From Platanthera guangdongensis (Eukaryota > Streptophyta > Magnoliopsida > Asparagales > Orchidaceae), in contig CM077162.1 in the NCBI GenBank assembly GCA_039583875.1, positions 166,551,220-166,615,219 of the forward strand: a stretch of DNA of 64,000 bases, written 5' to 3'. Positions 53,977 through 64,000 of this stretch are shown one piece after another. The stretch's first letter is position 1. Every line of letters begins with the position of its first letter. The notes under the pieces were generated by a model, which searched no databases, was not told where the DNA came from, and worked only from the letters and a program-made list of their open reading frames with translations. The translations under genes and the position numbers were made by a program.

Positions 53977-56256
53977 ATGGACGGGCTCAAGTACTCCGGC
54001 AAGATCCCAGTGTGCAACAGACTCAACTTTCCGATCTGGAAGGAAAGAATCAGGTTTTACATGGAAGCGGTCGATCCTCGACTCTTCATGATTGTGGAGG
54101 AGGGACCTTATGTCCCTACTAAGGCCTCCACCATCGATCCCACCAAGAAGGCGCCGAAGACACTTTCTGAAATGGACAAAGACGAGATGGTACTCGTGGG
54201 ACTGGACAAGAAGGCACGAAACATTCTGGTGAGCGCAGTTGATGATTCCATGATGCAAAATTTCAGCAACTGCAGGACTGCTCAGGAGATCTGGCAGTGC
54301 CTGATCATCCTAATGGAGGGCACGGATGAAGTGAGGGATGATCGGAGATCCCTCCTGAACCAAAAATATGAGGCCTTCAGGCAAGGGCCTAAGGAAGAGA
54401 TCGGAGTCACATACGAGAACTTCCTGAAGATTGTCAACGCCCTCAAGGGATACGGAAGAGTGTTCACCAATGGTGAACTCAATGACAAATTCCTTAGGTC
54501 CCTCACTAAGGAATGGGACACAAAGATCTGCGCCATCAGAGAATTTGGCAGACTAGCAGAAACTGATCCACAGATCCTGTTTGGGAAGCTGATGTCCTAT
54601 GAACTTCAGCTGAACACCAGGAAGGCAGAGGAAGAAGCAGAGAAGGCTGCTGCAAAAGAAAAGACTGTGGCCCTAAAAGCCAGTTACTCCAGAAAGGGCA
54701 AGGGTGCGATGTCATACCGTGTGAGGAGTAAAGAAGAGGAGGAGGACTCTGAACCATGCTCCTCCGGCTCAGAACTGTCGGAGGAGGATTTCTCCCTCAT
54801 CACCCGAGAGTTCAAGAAGTTCCTCAAGATGAGGAATCAAAGAAAGAAAGACAGCTCCTCCTCCAGGCTTCAGAAGAAAAATTATTCTTCTGACAGGTAT
54901 GCATCTAAACCTAACAAACATCGTTCTTCTGATATTATTTGCTTTGGATGCAATAAGCCAGGACACGTCGTGGCCGACTGCCATCAAAGCAAAAGAGAAA
55001 AAGGGAAAGGAGAAGAGCTCAAATCCTTCAGAGATAAGAAGGAGCGGAGCTACATCGCAAGAAGGCCAAAGACACTAAGTGAGTCTGATTCCTCAGACTC
55101 CAGTGATGATGAGGAAGCCTACTTCGGGCTGGTGGGTCGCTCGGACTCAGAAGGAGAATGCCTCCCATTTACTGGGAAGGTAAAAGCTCACACCCCTCTC
55201 TCCGACTCCGACTCTGATCCTGAGTCTCAGGATGATGAACCTGAGGATGGCCCTTCAGCCCGTGAAGCTGAGCTCCTCGAGAAGTATGAGCTTCTGCTCA
55301 ACACTTTCGATGAGTGCCGAAAGAGACTGAAGGCTGAGAAGAAGGAAGTAAAATTCCTTAAGGGGGAGTGTGTATCCCTAAGGGAAGAGGTCACTAGCTT
55401 GATTTCTCTCCGACAGGAACACCTTGACCTGACTTCCAAGCATTCAGAGTCTTTGAAGCTCCTTGATCTAAAGCAAGAGGAAGTCGACAAGTTGGAAGAA
55501 CTACTTGCGGCAGAAAGGAAGATCGTCAAGAGCTTCTCCATGCCAAAAACAGTTCTTCCAGTCGTTGATACCTTCTCTGCTCAGGCCAAAGGAGCTGGCT
55601 TGGGGCATATAGGGGTACCTGGTTCTTCATCTAGGAGAAACAAGAACCAGAGGAAGAATAAGGCCGCCAAGAAGGCCTCTGCTGATGAAAAGGGTAAGGC
55701 TCCTCTTAGTCCTGTTGCGTTCAGAAAGCCTGGCTTTCCTTGCAACCAACACGACTTTGAGTCAACATTTGGACATCATTTCCGGCCCTCGGTTGCAAAG
55801 CCAAAGAGCCGGTATGACGGTTGGAACTTTCCCCGGAACTTCGGTGAGAGTGCCTTCAAGGCACCTTATGAGGAAATCCACATAGGAAATTATGGTCCGT
55901 TCTCTAGCGGCCATAATGGAAAGCAGGCACCAAAAGCAAAGCCTGTTATACAGAAGGTGACAAAGTCATGCGACCGTTGTCACCATGAGGCCTCCACCTC
56001 CAGATCCAAGGCCCCAGCAGTACCCACCATTCCCAGGGTAAGGCAGGAGCCTAGGAAGAGGTACAACAGATTTGACTGTTGGTGCTGTGGCAAAGTCGGT
56101 CACTTTGCCGTGGATTGTTGGTTTAATCCTAGGAACTACGAGACTCCCCATATTAGCAATGCGAGACCGACCACTCGTAGGGTTAACCAACCGAGGGGGA
56201 GTGTGCTAACCAGAAATCTAGGACCCAAGTTCGATTGGGTTCCTAAGGCAAATTAA
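53977..56256 (+). CDS. gag: W gag polyprotein, intact
   Basis: 759 codons from ATG 53977 (MDGLKYSGKIPVCNRLNFPI) to TAA 56254. A TTG 45 bp upstream is in frame but not needed. N-terminal capsid-like domain (WKERIRFYMEAV, LLNQKYEAFRQGPKEE, LNDKFLRSLTKEWDTKICA), first CCHC knuckle (CFGCNKPGHVVADC, from residue 322), acidic Ser/Asp-rich stretch, coiled coil (about 440-530), Lys-rich segment, and a second CCHC knuckle (CWCCGKVGHFAVDC, from residue 701). It assembles particles and packages RNA. Its coding part is less AT-rich than that of S and T. Overlaps the pol frame by about 35 nt if pol is counted from its first open codon at 56222. Confidence 0.93.
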   Translation: MDGLKYSGKIPVCNRLNFPIWKERIRFYMEAVDPRLFMIVEEGPYVPTKASTIDPTKKAPKTLSEMDKDEMVLVGLDKKARNILVSAVDDSMMQNFSNCRTAQEIWQCLIILMEGTDEVRDDRRSLLNQKYEAFRQGPKEEIGVTYENFLKIVNALKGYGRVFTNGELNDKFLRSLTKEWDTKICAIREFGRLAETDPQILFGKLMSYELQLNTRKAEEEAEKAAAKEKTVALKASYSRKGKGAMSYRVRSKEEEEDSEPCSSGSELSEEDFSLITREFKKFLKMRNQRKKDSSSSRLQKKNYSSDRYASKPNKHRSSDIICFGCNKPGHVVADCHQSKREKGKGEELKSFRDKKERSYIARRPKTLSESDSSDSSDDEEAYFGLVGRSDSEGECLPFTGKVKAHTPLSDSDSDPESQDDEPEDGPSAREAELLEKYELLLNTFDECRKRLKAEKKEVKFLKGECVSLREEVTSLISLRQEHLDLTSKHSESLKLLDLKQEEVDKLEELLAAERKIVKSFSMPKTVLPVVDTFSAQAKGAGLGHIGVPGSSSRRNKNQRKNKAAKKASADEKGKAPLSPVAFRKPGFPCNQHDFESTFGHHFRPSVAKPKSRYDGWNFPRNFGESAFKAPYEEIHIGNYGPFSSGHNGKQAPKAKPVIQKVTKSCDRCHHEASTSRSKAPAVPTIPRVRQEPRKRYNRFDCWCCGKVGHFAVDCWFNPRNYETPHISNARPTTRRVNQPRGSVLTRNLGPKFDWVPKAN

Positions 56257-56263
56257 TTTTGTT

Positions 56264-57625
56264 TTGCAGGAATGTCCAAAGGCCACCAAAACGCCAATCT
56301 GGTATTTGGACAGTGGATGCTCCCGACATATGACCGGGACAAGAAGCCTGCTGCGTGATTACACTCCAGTCGAGAATGGACCCAAAGTCATCTTTGGAGG
56401 GTCAGATCGAGGAGTCACCAGAGGTTATGGTATGATTTCCAACGGTATAATCTCTATCACCGACGTGGCTTATGTTGAAGGGTTAAACCATAACCTGATC
56501 AGTGTAAGTCAGTTATGTAATAAAGGTTATGACGTTAAGTTCTGCAAGGATAAATGTCTGATAATTTCACGTACCTCTTCTGAAACGGTATTATCAGGCA
56601 TTAGGAGCAGAAATATCTTTTGTTTAGATTTTCTCAGTTTAGATTCATCTACCCCCGTATGCCTTGTGGCAACAGGCAGTGCATCTCTTTGTGAACAATG
56701 GCACAAGAGATTGACACATATTAATTTCAAGACAATTAGTATGCTATTTTCTAAGAACTTAGTAAGAGATTCTCCCAGTATCAAGTGCATCAAAGATATC
56801 CCCTGTCCTGCATGCCAGATGGGCAAACAGACTCGGGCTACCTTTAAGAGCATTGCAGACAAAGACTCTTCCCGATGTCTTTACCTGTTACATATGGACT
56901 TGTTTGGCCCAATGCAAGTTCATAGCTTGGGAGGCAAGTCATATACGCTCGTGATAGTTGATGATCACTCTCGGTTTACATGGGTGTTCTTTTTGAAACG
57001 AAAGTCAGATACTTTTGACATCTTCACTAATTTTGTCAAGCAGGTTCAGAACGAATTTAACTGCTCCGTGGTCAAAATCCGAAGTGACCATGGAACAGAA
57101 TTCGAATCTGGTGCTATGACAGAATTCTGTGAAGAACAAGGTATCTTTCATGAGTTCTCCTCCCCACGCACTCCTCAGCAAAATGGGGTTGTGGAGAGGA
57201 GAAATAGAACTCTCATTGAAGCCTGCACGACAATGTTGAAAGACGCTTCTCTCCCGGAATACTTCTGGGCAGAGGCTGTCAACACATCTTGTCATGCAGA
57301 AAACCGTGCATTGATCAACAAGCATCATCGTAAGACGCCCTACGAGCTACTGAAAGGCAGGAAACCAACCATGTCCTACTTAAGAATTTTTGGTTGCAGA
57401 TGCTATGTACTAAATAATGGGAAGTACCCGCATACTAAATTCAGTGAAAAATGCTTCGAAGGCATATTCATGGGCTATAGTTCCCATAGTCGGGCATATA
57501 GGGTCTTCAATAAGAAAACCCTAGTGGTAGAAGAATCAATAAATGTTGTATTTGATGAAGGAAGTTTGCTTCACAGCAACTCTTCCAGTGGTATTCTTGA
57601 AGATGCAGGTGCACGATTGAAATAG
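56264..57625 (+). pseudogene. pol: W pol, protease and integrase
   Basis: The frame is +1 relative to gag and has no early ATG: QECPKATKTPIWYLDSGCSR. The first codon follows TTTTGTTTTGCAG, an acceptor-like site. Protease Asp in LDSG, pre-integrase zinc region (WHKRLTHINFKTISMLF ... CPACQMGKQT), integrase core with all acidic positions (HMDLFGPM, IRSDHGTEFESG, SSPRTPQQNGVVERRNRTLI) and the C-terminal SYLRIFGCRCYVLNNGKYPH region. It ends at TAG 57623-57625 after DAGARLK. This is the first of only two stops in the whole pol; as far as 57622 the segment is intact. Confidence 0.9.
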
Positions 57626-58360
57626 CTGAGTCTGGATGAGCCCGCTAAAGATGACACTCTTAAGTACGTCAAAGTGTCCACCTCCACGTCATCTGAAAAT
57701 GTTGAAGATCAAGATGAAACAAATCTCTTGGAAGAAAGAGAAGCCCAAGAAGTAGTTGAAGCACCAGACGCCAGACTTCTAGAGCTCCGTCACGTGAGGG
57801 ATCATCCTAGAGAACAGATCATCGGGGATCCTCGTGTCGGCCTCAGAACTCGAAGAGGTACAACTAACGAAGTATTGCATCTTAGCTTCCTGTCACAGGT
57901 AGAGCCAAAGAAGTTCGACGAGGCGAACAAGGATGCGGCATGGATTCTGGCCATGCAAGAGGAACTACATCAATTCGAACGGTGCAATGTTTGGACGCTG
58001 GTTCCCAGACCATACAAGCAGAATGTGATCGGCACAAAGTGGATCTTCAGAAACAAGCTGGATGAACATGGTGTCATCGTAAAGAACAAAGACAGGCTGG
58101 TGGCTCAAGGTTACAGACAGGAGGAAGGGATTGATTTCGACCAGACCTTTGCACCAGTAGCAAGGCTCGAGGCAATCAGGTTGTTCCTGGCGTATGCTGC
58201 AGTCAAAGGATTCACAGTCTATCAAATGGATGTGAAATCGGCATTCCTGAACGGAGACCTGAAAGAGGAAGTATACGTCGCTCAACCCCCAGGTTTTGTC
58301 GATCCTACTTTTCCCAATCATGTCTACTTTCTTAATAAAGCATTATATGGGTTAAAATAA
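57626..58360 (+). pseudogene. pol: W pol, linker and RT (first part)
   Basis: Same frame as upstream. [20 protein letters not shown] linker, then [20 protein letters not shown] and the [62 protein letters not shown] (first catalytic Asp). TAA 58358-58360 interrupts at YGLK-APRAWYE, where relatives have Gln, consistent with C-to-T change. Confidence 0.9.
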
Positions 58361-59431
58361 GCTCCACGAGCTTGGTATGAGACTTTATCTAGGTTTCTTC
58401 TGGAGAACAAGTTCTCTAGAGGTAAAATAGATAAAACATTGTTTCTCAGGGAAGTCAAAGGCAAGATTTTGCTGGTGCAAATCTATGTCGATGACATAAT
58501 ATTCGGCTCAACGGACAACAATCTTTGCAAAAAGTTTTCTAAACTTATGCAAGGAAAGTTTGAAATGAGCAGTATGGGAGAGCTCAAGTATTTCTTAGGA
58601 CTTCAAGTGAAACAGTCTGAGGATGGAATCTTCATCTCTCAGACGAAGTTCACAAATGAACTCCTTAAGAAATTCGGTATGGAGAGTGCAACCTCTATGA
58701 GGACTCCAATGGGATCCACCATGTCTCTGGATAAGGATGAGAAAGGTAAACCTTTCGATGAAACCAAATACAGAAGCATCATTGGATTCCTGCTCTACCT
58801 TACTGCCAGTAGACCGGATATTATGTTCTCCACATGTGTCTATGCCAGATATCAGGTGAACACTAAGGAATCTCACCATGTCGCTGCAAAGCGAATTCTA
58901 AGATACCTTAAAGGTACTCCTAATCTTGGCTTGTGGTACCCTAGAAACAATGATGTCGAGCTAATAGGCTTTTCAGATGCTGATTTTGCAGGGAGTAGGG
59001 ATGACAAAAAAAGCACTTCCGGGACGTGTCAATTCCTCGGAAGAAGGCTTATCTCATGGAACAGCAAGAAGCAGAACTGTGTGGCTACCTCCACAGCAGA
59101 ATCTGAGTACATCTCAGCAGGCAGCTGTTGCGCACAACTCCTTTGGATCAGAAATCAGTTGGCCGACTACAACCTTCAGTTCAAGGAAGTTCCAATGTAC
59201 TGCGACTCCTCCAGTGCAATTGCCATTGCCAACAATCCTGTCTCGCACAGCAGAACGAAGCATATTGAAGTGCGCTACCACTTCATTCGGGAGCACGTGG
59301 AAAACAAGGACATCTCTCTCTGTTATGTCCCCACGGACAAGCAGATTGCTGATATATTCACAAAGCCCTTAGACGAGGCCAAGTTCAATCTTTTCAAGAC
59401 TGAATTGGGGATGCTCAATTATGAAGCATGA
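58361..59431 (+). pseudogene. pol: W pol, RT catalytic end and RNase H
   Basis: Continues without a shift: [20 protein letters not shown], catalytic [49 protein letters not shown], then RNase H (GFSDADFAGSRDDKKSTSGT, STAESEYISAGSCCAQLLW, CDSSSAIAIANNPVSHS, KHIEVRYHFIREHV), ending GMLNYEA at TGA 59429-59431. Open throughout. Confidence 0.92.
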
Positions 59432-59730
59432 AGACTACAGAAGCTCCCGACTCGTGCATGATCTGAGGGGGAGCAGGGAACTCCAGCGTGAGTACAGCTG
59501 CAAGAACTGAGGGGGAGCTAAGGGCCAAAGGTTACAGACCCCGATTTGCCGAAGCCGAGAAGGGGGAGATTACCCTCTCGGGGTCAAGGCTAAGGTGGCT
59601 CCAGCTTGCTCCCAAGAAATCGGTATTGGTAAGGGATGACTCCACTCAATGTTAAGTTTATGGCTTTCATTTGCTTTCATTTCCATTTGCTCTATTCACC
59701 TTAGCTGGTAGGGTTTAGGCTTCTTCAAAT
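59432..59730 (+). other. W post-pol spacer with repeated PPT-like tracts
   Basis: No aORF. Three GGGGGAG tracts (about 59466, 59510, 59562) precede the true PPT. The sequence GAGGGGGAGC recurs with its CTGAG/ACTGAG context. No second palindrome array. Confidence 0.7.
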
Positions 59731-59740
59731 AGGGGGAGAT
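59731..59740 (+). promoter_or_regulatory. Polypurine tract of W
   Basis: AGGGGGAGAT directly before the 3' LTR. Confidence 0.88.
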
Positions 59741-61366
59741 TGTTGGGTATTGTATCCACAATGTACCTGATTTGAAGAAGCCCCTGGACAAGCTAAGGTC
59801 AATAGACTATGTATTTGATAAACTCTTTCAAGTTGTGCTTGCAGTTCCTCCACGCTAAGTGCACACCAATGTCAGGGTGCAGTAGGTCAATATACACGGG
59901 TCTGCACGACGTAATCCCTCGTTGAGTAGATCAGTGTGTTGACCTATGTGTACTCTCTCTATTGGAGTGCACTTACTTTCAAGTACAGGGCCGTTCATAT
60001 GCAAGAGAAGACAAGGAGCATGGAGGATCAAGGAGCAGCTCCTGGGTGGAAGACGAAAATTCGTCCAAGGCAAATTCGACGAGAATCACCAAGTGATTCT
60101 CGCCGATTCGGCGAGAATCACTAGTGATTCTCGTCGAATCGACGAGAATCATTAGTGATTCTCGCCGACTCCTTCTGGCCACCTCAAAATGGTGCCAAGT
60201 AAGATTCGGCGAGAATCACTAGTAATTCCCGCCGAACCAGTGGCCAAGCAGCCCATGTATACAAAGTAAAATTCGTTGAGAATCAATAAGTGATTCGACG
60301 AGAATCACAAACGATTCTCGACGAATCGACGAGAATCACTTGGTGATTCTCGCCGATTCGTCGAGAATCGCCTGCGATTCTCGCCGATTTTTCCTTGGCG
60401 TTTTCTCTGGAATTTCCTGAACCGGATTCTGCCGCTGTTAATTTCCTGGACCGGGATTTGGGGATTTCTTTTGTGGGTCCCACAAACGGTCATATTGGAA
60501 AACTTCTACAGTATTTATATACAGGTATTTTGAACGGAATACCCACGAAGAAAGAAGCCGAGCGAGTAAAACCCTAAAATCGCGAACTCTTTCCGCCGCC
60601 GCCGTCGCGCTCGGGCAAATACGTCGCCGCTGCTGATCGTTCCTCTTCCCGATCTCCGGCGACAGAAGCTTAGCAAAGCTTGCGTCTCACGTGTCTATCC
60701 AGAGATCTCTTGTCTCTCGATTTGTTGACCGGGAAAAACTCCCCCGTCCGAATCGATCGAGACGACCGATCCTAGAGTGACCGTTGGTAGACCTAGTTTG
60801 CTTCGCAAAGAAGTTTGGATCTCAAAGCACTGCAGCAACGCACCTTTGTTGCCGCCGACTCCGAACCAAGCCGCCGCTCGGATTGCCGCCGCCGGTTCCG
60901 GGAGATCCTCTCCAAGAGAGACCAAGGTTGTAGACTCTTCATCGACTTCAAGATCACGTCGTCGAACAAGAGGAACACCGTAGTCTCCAAAAGAAGTTTG
61001 TATCACGCATACATCCTATATTTAATTTCGTTGTAAAGGAACGTTTGTTCCGTATTGTAAGGGTTGGGTGCAACCCGTTTTGTGGGAGTGTTGACTCTCA
61101 CGTGTGGAAGGGCTCCTTCCGTTAGTGAAGGGATTGGATTTCAATCCCGTTGGAGAAGTGACCGAGTCGTCCCTTGTTGGGGAGATAGGTCGAAGGGGGA
61201 AAGTGGATGTACCCAAGTCGGGGAAGCACTATAAATTTGCTGTGTATTCTGTGTGCTGTGCTTGTTGTTTTTATTGTGCAGGTACATCCGTAAATTCCGC
61301 AAAAGAACCACACATCACCTATTCCCCCCCCATAGGTGCACATAGCTGACACTAGCTGGACTTTCA
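59741..61366 (+). repeat. 3' LTR of W
   Basis: 1626 bp, about 98.3% identical to the 5' LTR; followed by TSD CCGAC. Confidence 0.95.
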
Positions 61367-61371
61367 CCGAC

Positions 61372-62220
61372 TATTTCATATTTTAGAACCTTTGGTTGTA
61401 AGTGCTTCATCCTTAACAATGACAACTATCACACTACCAAATTTAGCGAAAAGAGCTTTGAAGGTATTTTTGTAGGTTACAATAACCATAGTAAGACATA
61501 TAGGATTTTTAATAAGAAAACCCTACTTGTAGAAGAATCTATTCATGTTGTATTTGATGAGACGAGCTTGCTGCAAGGCAGCTCTTCTAGTGTGTTCATT
61601 GAAGATGGAGGTTCAAAGTTAAAAGAATTAAACTTGGATGTGCCAACTGAAGAAAAAGGGAAAACGTTCATCAAGATAACCACTCCAACCCCAATTGGAG
61701 AAGTTGATGATCAAGATGAAGAAACCATTCAAGTTGATGAAGTCACTCATGTAGTTGAATAAGCTCCAGATACAAGGACTTTAGAGCTCAGACATTTGAA
61801 GGATCACCCAATGGACCAAATCATAGAAGATCCCCGGGATGGTTTCATAACTCGTAGAGGTAGAGCTAATGAGAATTTATATTTGAGTTTTCTATCACAG
61901 GTTGAACCGAAGAAGTTTGAGGAAGCAAACTCAGACGCATCATGGATAATGGCAATGGAAGAAGAATTGAATCAATTCAAGCGTTGCCAAGTCTGGAAGC
62001 TTGTTCCAAGACCCAAAGGAAAGAATGCCATCAGGACAAAATGGGTCTACAGGAACAAGATGGACGAGGATGGCACAATCATAAAGAACAAGGCCAGACT
62101 CGTCGCCAAATGATACAGACAGGAAGAAGGAATCAACTTCGACCAGACATATGCTCTAGTGGCAAGGCTGGAGGCAATTAGGTTGTTCCTAGCATATGCT
62201 GCACTTAAGGGCTTCACCGT
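61372..62220 (+). pseudogene. pol: T pol, integrase C-terminus and RT (after W)
   Basis: FISYF-like, FGCKCFILNNDNYHTTKFSE and VVFDETSLLQGSSS blocks, then TAA 61760-61762. ELRHLKDHPMDQIIEDPRDG and the RT start follow ([38 protein letters not shown]), then TGA near 62111 and [19 protein letters not shown]. The frame ends abruptly at 62220, before the catalytic YQMDV segment. Confidence 0.85.
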
Positions 62221-63303
62221 TGATGCGCGCGAAGCCCGACTCTAAATTATCTAGGGAGCACGGTGGGTCCGAATTTTGCGCGGTGAATTATAGGCAAGTG
62301 CACCTATCTCAAGTAATACATGATATTCGGGGGAATATTGAGATCGTAAATTTCCCGGGAACGGGTTGATTATCCCTACTGCTCCGAAAGAAATATTATT
62401 TTACCGAAATATTTAATTTGTCGATTTTAACTAAGAAAAAGCTGGAAATAGATTAAGAATATGGTCGATGAAGAAATAACACTCGATATCGAATTACGTT
62501 AGGACTAAGATAGATTTGAGTAATTAGAGATCTTAGGTTTCAATTCAATTAAAGAGGAAATTTGGCCTTGGAGGTTCCAAAAGAATGAGCTCAACTATCT
62601 CTAAGAATATCGCTCACCTGAACATTAAGACTATTCGACCGGGCTCTCGTCCAATGAAGGATTCCTCTTAATATCCGCACTATGCTAAGAACCCCGCTAT
62701 TAGGGGGGGGGGGGGAACCCAATCCTGTAGAATTACGCGCCTCCTCTCTTGAGGGTTAGTGCGAAACTCTCTTTACCCGAGGGTGATCAGTCCATACGCA
62801 CGACCTCTCGTCTAGCTAGCGTATGGATAACAGAAATAGAGCCCACACATCGATATGTGGTTCTACGCGTCGTTAACCTGGGGTAAACCTTATGTTTTTT
62901 AATTAAATAGAAAAACAAGACCTTTAGTTACTTAAAACATTTTATATCCCAATGCTCTACGATACCGAGGGTTAAAAGCGATTAGCTACTCATTAGAATG
63001 AGGATGACTTATGAGTTTGTTTAGGTGTGAGTTCTAAACTATGCGCTGAAGGGTTACAAAAAATAAGAAGAAAAATAAGATAACCTAATATTAGAAATAG
63101 AAAAGTTACTAAAAATATTAAAAACACACGCACTCAACCAAACACATAATAAAGAAAAAAAGCTAAGTTCCAAAAAGGAAAATTGCATAATTGAAATGAC
63201 AAGTCCCACTCAAACGAGTAGGCGAGAAATTTAAGCGGAAAATCGCATGTCCTACTCAAACGAGTAGGCGGGAAATTAAAGCGAGTGCTACTTAAACGAA
63301 TAG
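62221..63303 (+). other. Probable 5' part of another LTR element or repeat interrupting T
   Basis: Begins TGATGCGCGCGAAGCCCG exactly where T stops. The words CAAGTGCACCTATCTCAAGTAA and GGGTTGATTATCC resemble LTR/leader sequence of large plant gypsy elements (Tat/Ogre-like), from memory only. A 13-G run lies at 62703-62715. No coding sequence. ACCGT (62216-62220) is a candidate TSD, but its second copy lies beyond the window. Confidence 0.4.
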
Positions 63304-63744
63304 GAGAAAATAGATGCACACATACACACACACTCTACATAAATGAAAACACACACACACACACACACACACTCTACATAAATGAAAACACACACACACA
63401 CACACACACACTCTACATAAATAAATACTCACACACTCTACATAAATGAAAAACACACACACACACACACACTTTGCATAAATGAAAACACACACACACA
63501 TTGCAAAAATGAAAACACACACACACACACACTTTGCATAAATGAACACACACACTTTGCATAAATGAAAACACACACACACACACACACACACTTTGCA
63601 TAAATGAAAACACACACACACTTTGCATAAATGAAAACACACACACACACACACTTTGCATAAATGAAAACACACACACACTTTTCATAAATGAAAACAC
63701 ACACACGCACGCACACACACACACACACACACACTTTGCATAAA

Positions 63745-63837
<93 letters not shown>

Positions 63838-64000
63838 TGCATAAATGAAAACACACACAAACATACACTCTACTAAAATTAAAATGCACACACGCTACAA
63901 AAATTAAAACACACACACACACACTCTACATGAAATGAAATACACCCACACACTCTACTGGAAATGAAAACACACCCACTCTACATAAAGTAAAACACAC
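63304..64000. repeat. AC-rich composite minisatellite
   Basis: About 18 blocks of (AC)n of varying length, separated by a conserved 16-17 bp spacer, CTTTGCATAAATGAAA (CTCTACATAAATGAAA near both ends). Runs off the right edge. ORFs with C/V-rich translation here are artefacts. Confidence 0.92.

Larger units (their letters stand above)
52257..61366 (+). mobile_element. W: young, nearly intact Sirevirus element without aORF
   Basis: 9110 bp, LTRs of 1628 and 1626 bp, about 1.7% different by eye, TSD CCGAC (52252-52256 and 61367-61371). PBS, full gag, pol with only two internal stops, PPT. Only about 300 bp separate pol from the PPT, with no aORF and no second motif array, unlike V and S. Inserted in T integrase. 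Confidence 0.95.
20282..62220 (+). mobile_element. T: Sirevirus element, split by nested S and W, 3' end missing
   Basis: Pieces: 5' LTR 20282-21971, PBS 21974, leader to 22039, [S 22040-48821], gag 48841-51143, protease-integrase 51151-52256, [W 52257-61366], RT 61372-62220. It is then cut off by another sequence. The joins at both insertions are exact after removing one TSD copy. Its gag and pol are close to those of S, and its LTR ends are homologous to S, but its LTR motif array differs. Coding parts have many stops. The 3' LTR, and so the element's own TSD (candidate ACCTC at 20277-20281), is not visible. Confidence 0.88.

Noticed and set aside
63292..63922. Minus-strand ORFs of Cys-Val repeats with FSFMQSV units
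   Set aside because: Translation of (GT)n with a spacer; open in all phases because of the repeat.

Overview
This 64 kb window is repeat-rich nuclear DNA from a flowering plant, probably a eudicot. I see no convincing host gene. It is dominated by Ty1/copia LTR retrotransposons primed by initiator Met-tRNA (binding sites close to TGGTATCAGAGC), plus an RTE-type LINE, foldback MITE-like repeats and microsatellites. The sequence alone does not give the species.

Layout. 1-1670: a GC-rich LTR-like fragment and a truncated minus-strand copia element. 2486-5395: a minus-strand RTE LINE split by a 2 kb non-autonomous LTR element (N, 3232-5263). 5884-6200: a foldback MITE. 9045-9899: a TA microsatellite, with a Tork/Tnt1-type copia element (P1, 9900-15775) at its edge. 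16128-17966: small repeats. 18300-62220: a nested stack of Sirevirus-lineage (SIRE/Maximus) copia elements. 62221-64000: probably the start of another LTR element, then an AC-rich minisatellite.

The Sirevirus stack can be ordered from target-site duplications (TSDs). A gag relic (R, 18300-20281) was hit by element T (from 20282). T was hit by S (22040-48821, TSD TCTAT) and by W (52257-61366, TSD CCGAC). S was hit by V (33356-46507, TSD ACAGT) and by an unrelated element now left as a solo LTR (27366-28411, TSD GCCTC). LTR divergence counted by eye agrees: about 1.7% for V and W, about 6% in the part of S that I compared.

The part most worth attention is the regulatory design of these Sireviruses. 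Each family has an array of short dyad-symmetric, CpG-containing motifs upstream of its LTR TATA box. The motif is family-specific but always built on TCG/CGA half-sites: TTCTCGAGAA in T, TACTCGAGTA in S, GTGTCGACAC in V, and a longer palindrome with TCGnCGA in W. In S and V the same family motif is repeated a second time between pol and an extra gene (aORF), followed by a second TATA box about 100-150 bp before the aORF start. In V the aORF is intact (867 aa) with nuclear-localisation-like clusters, although pol is broken. This suggests a self-recognition circuit, comparable in logic to the VANC anti-silencing proteins of VANDAL transposons. Palindrome clusters in Sirevirus LTRs are already known from maize; the second array with its own promoter, and the matched motif switching, are what look new to me. 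Downstream of the TATA box, the transcribed LTR leader of all four families carries 5-9 tandem mini-hairpins whose stems differ between families but stay complementary, ending in a more conserved hairpin block. This looks like a conserved RNA element.
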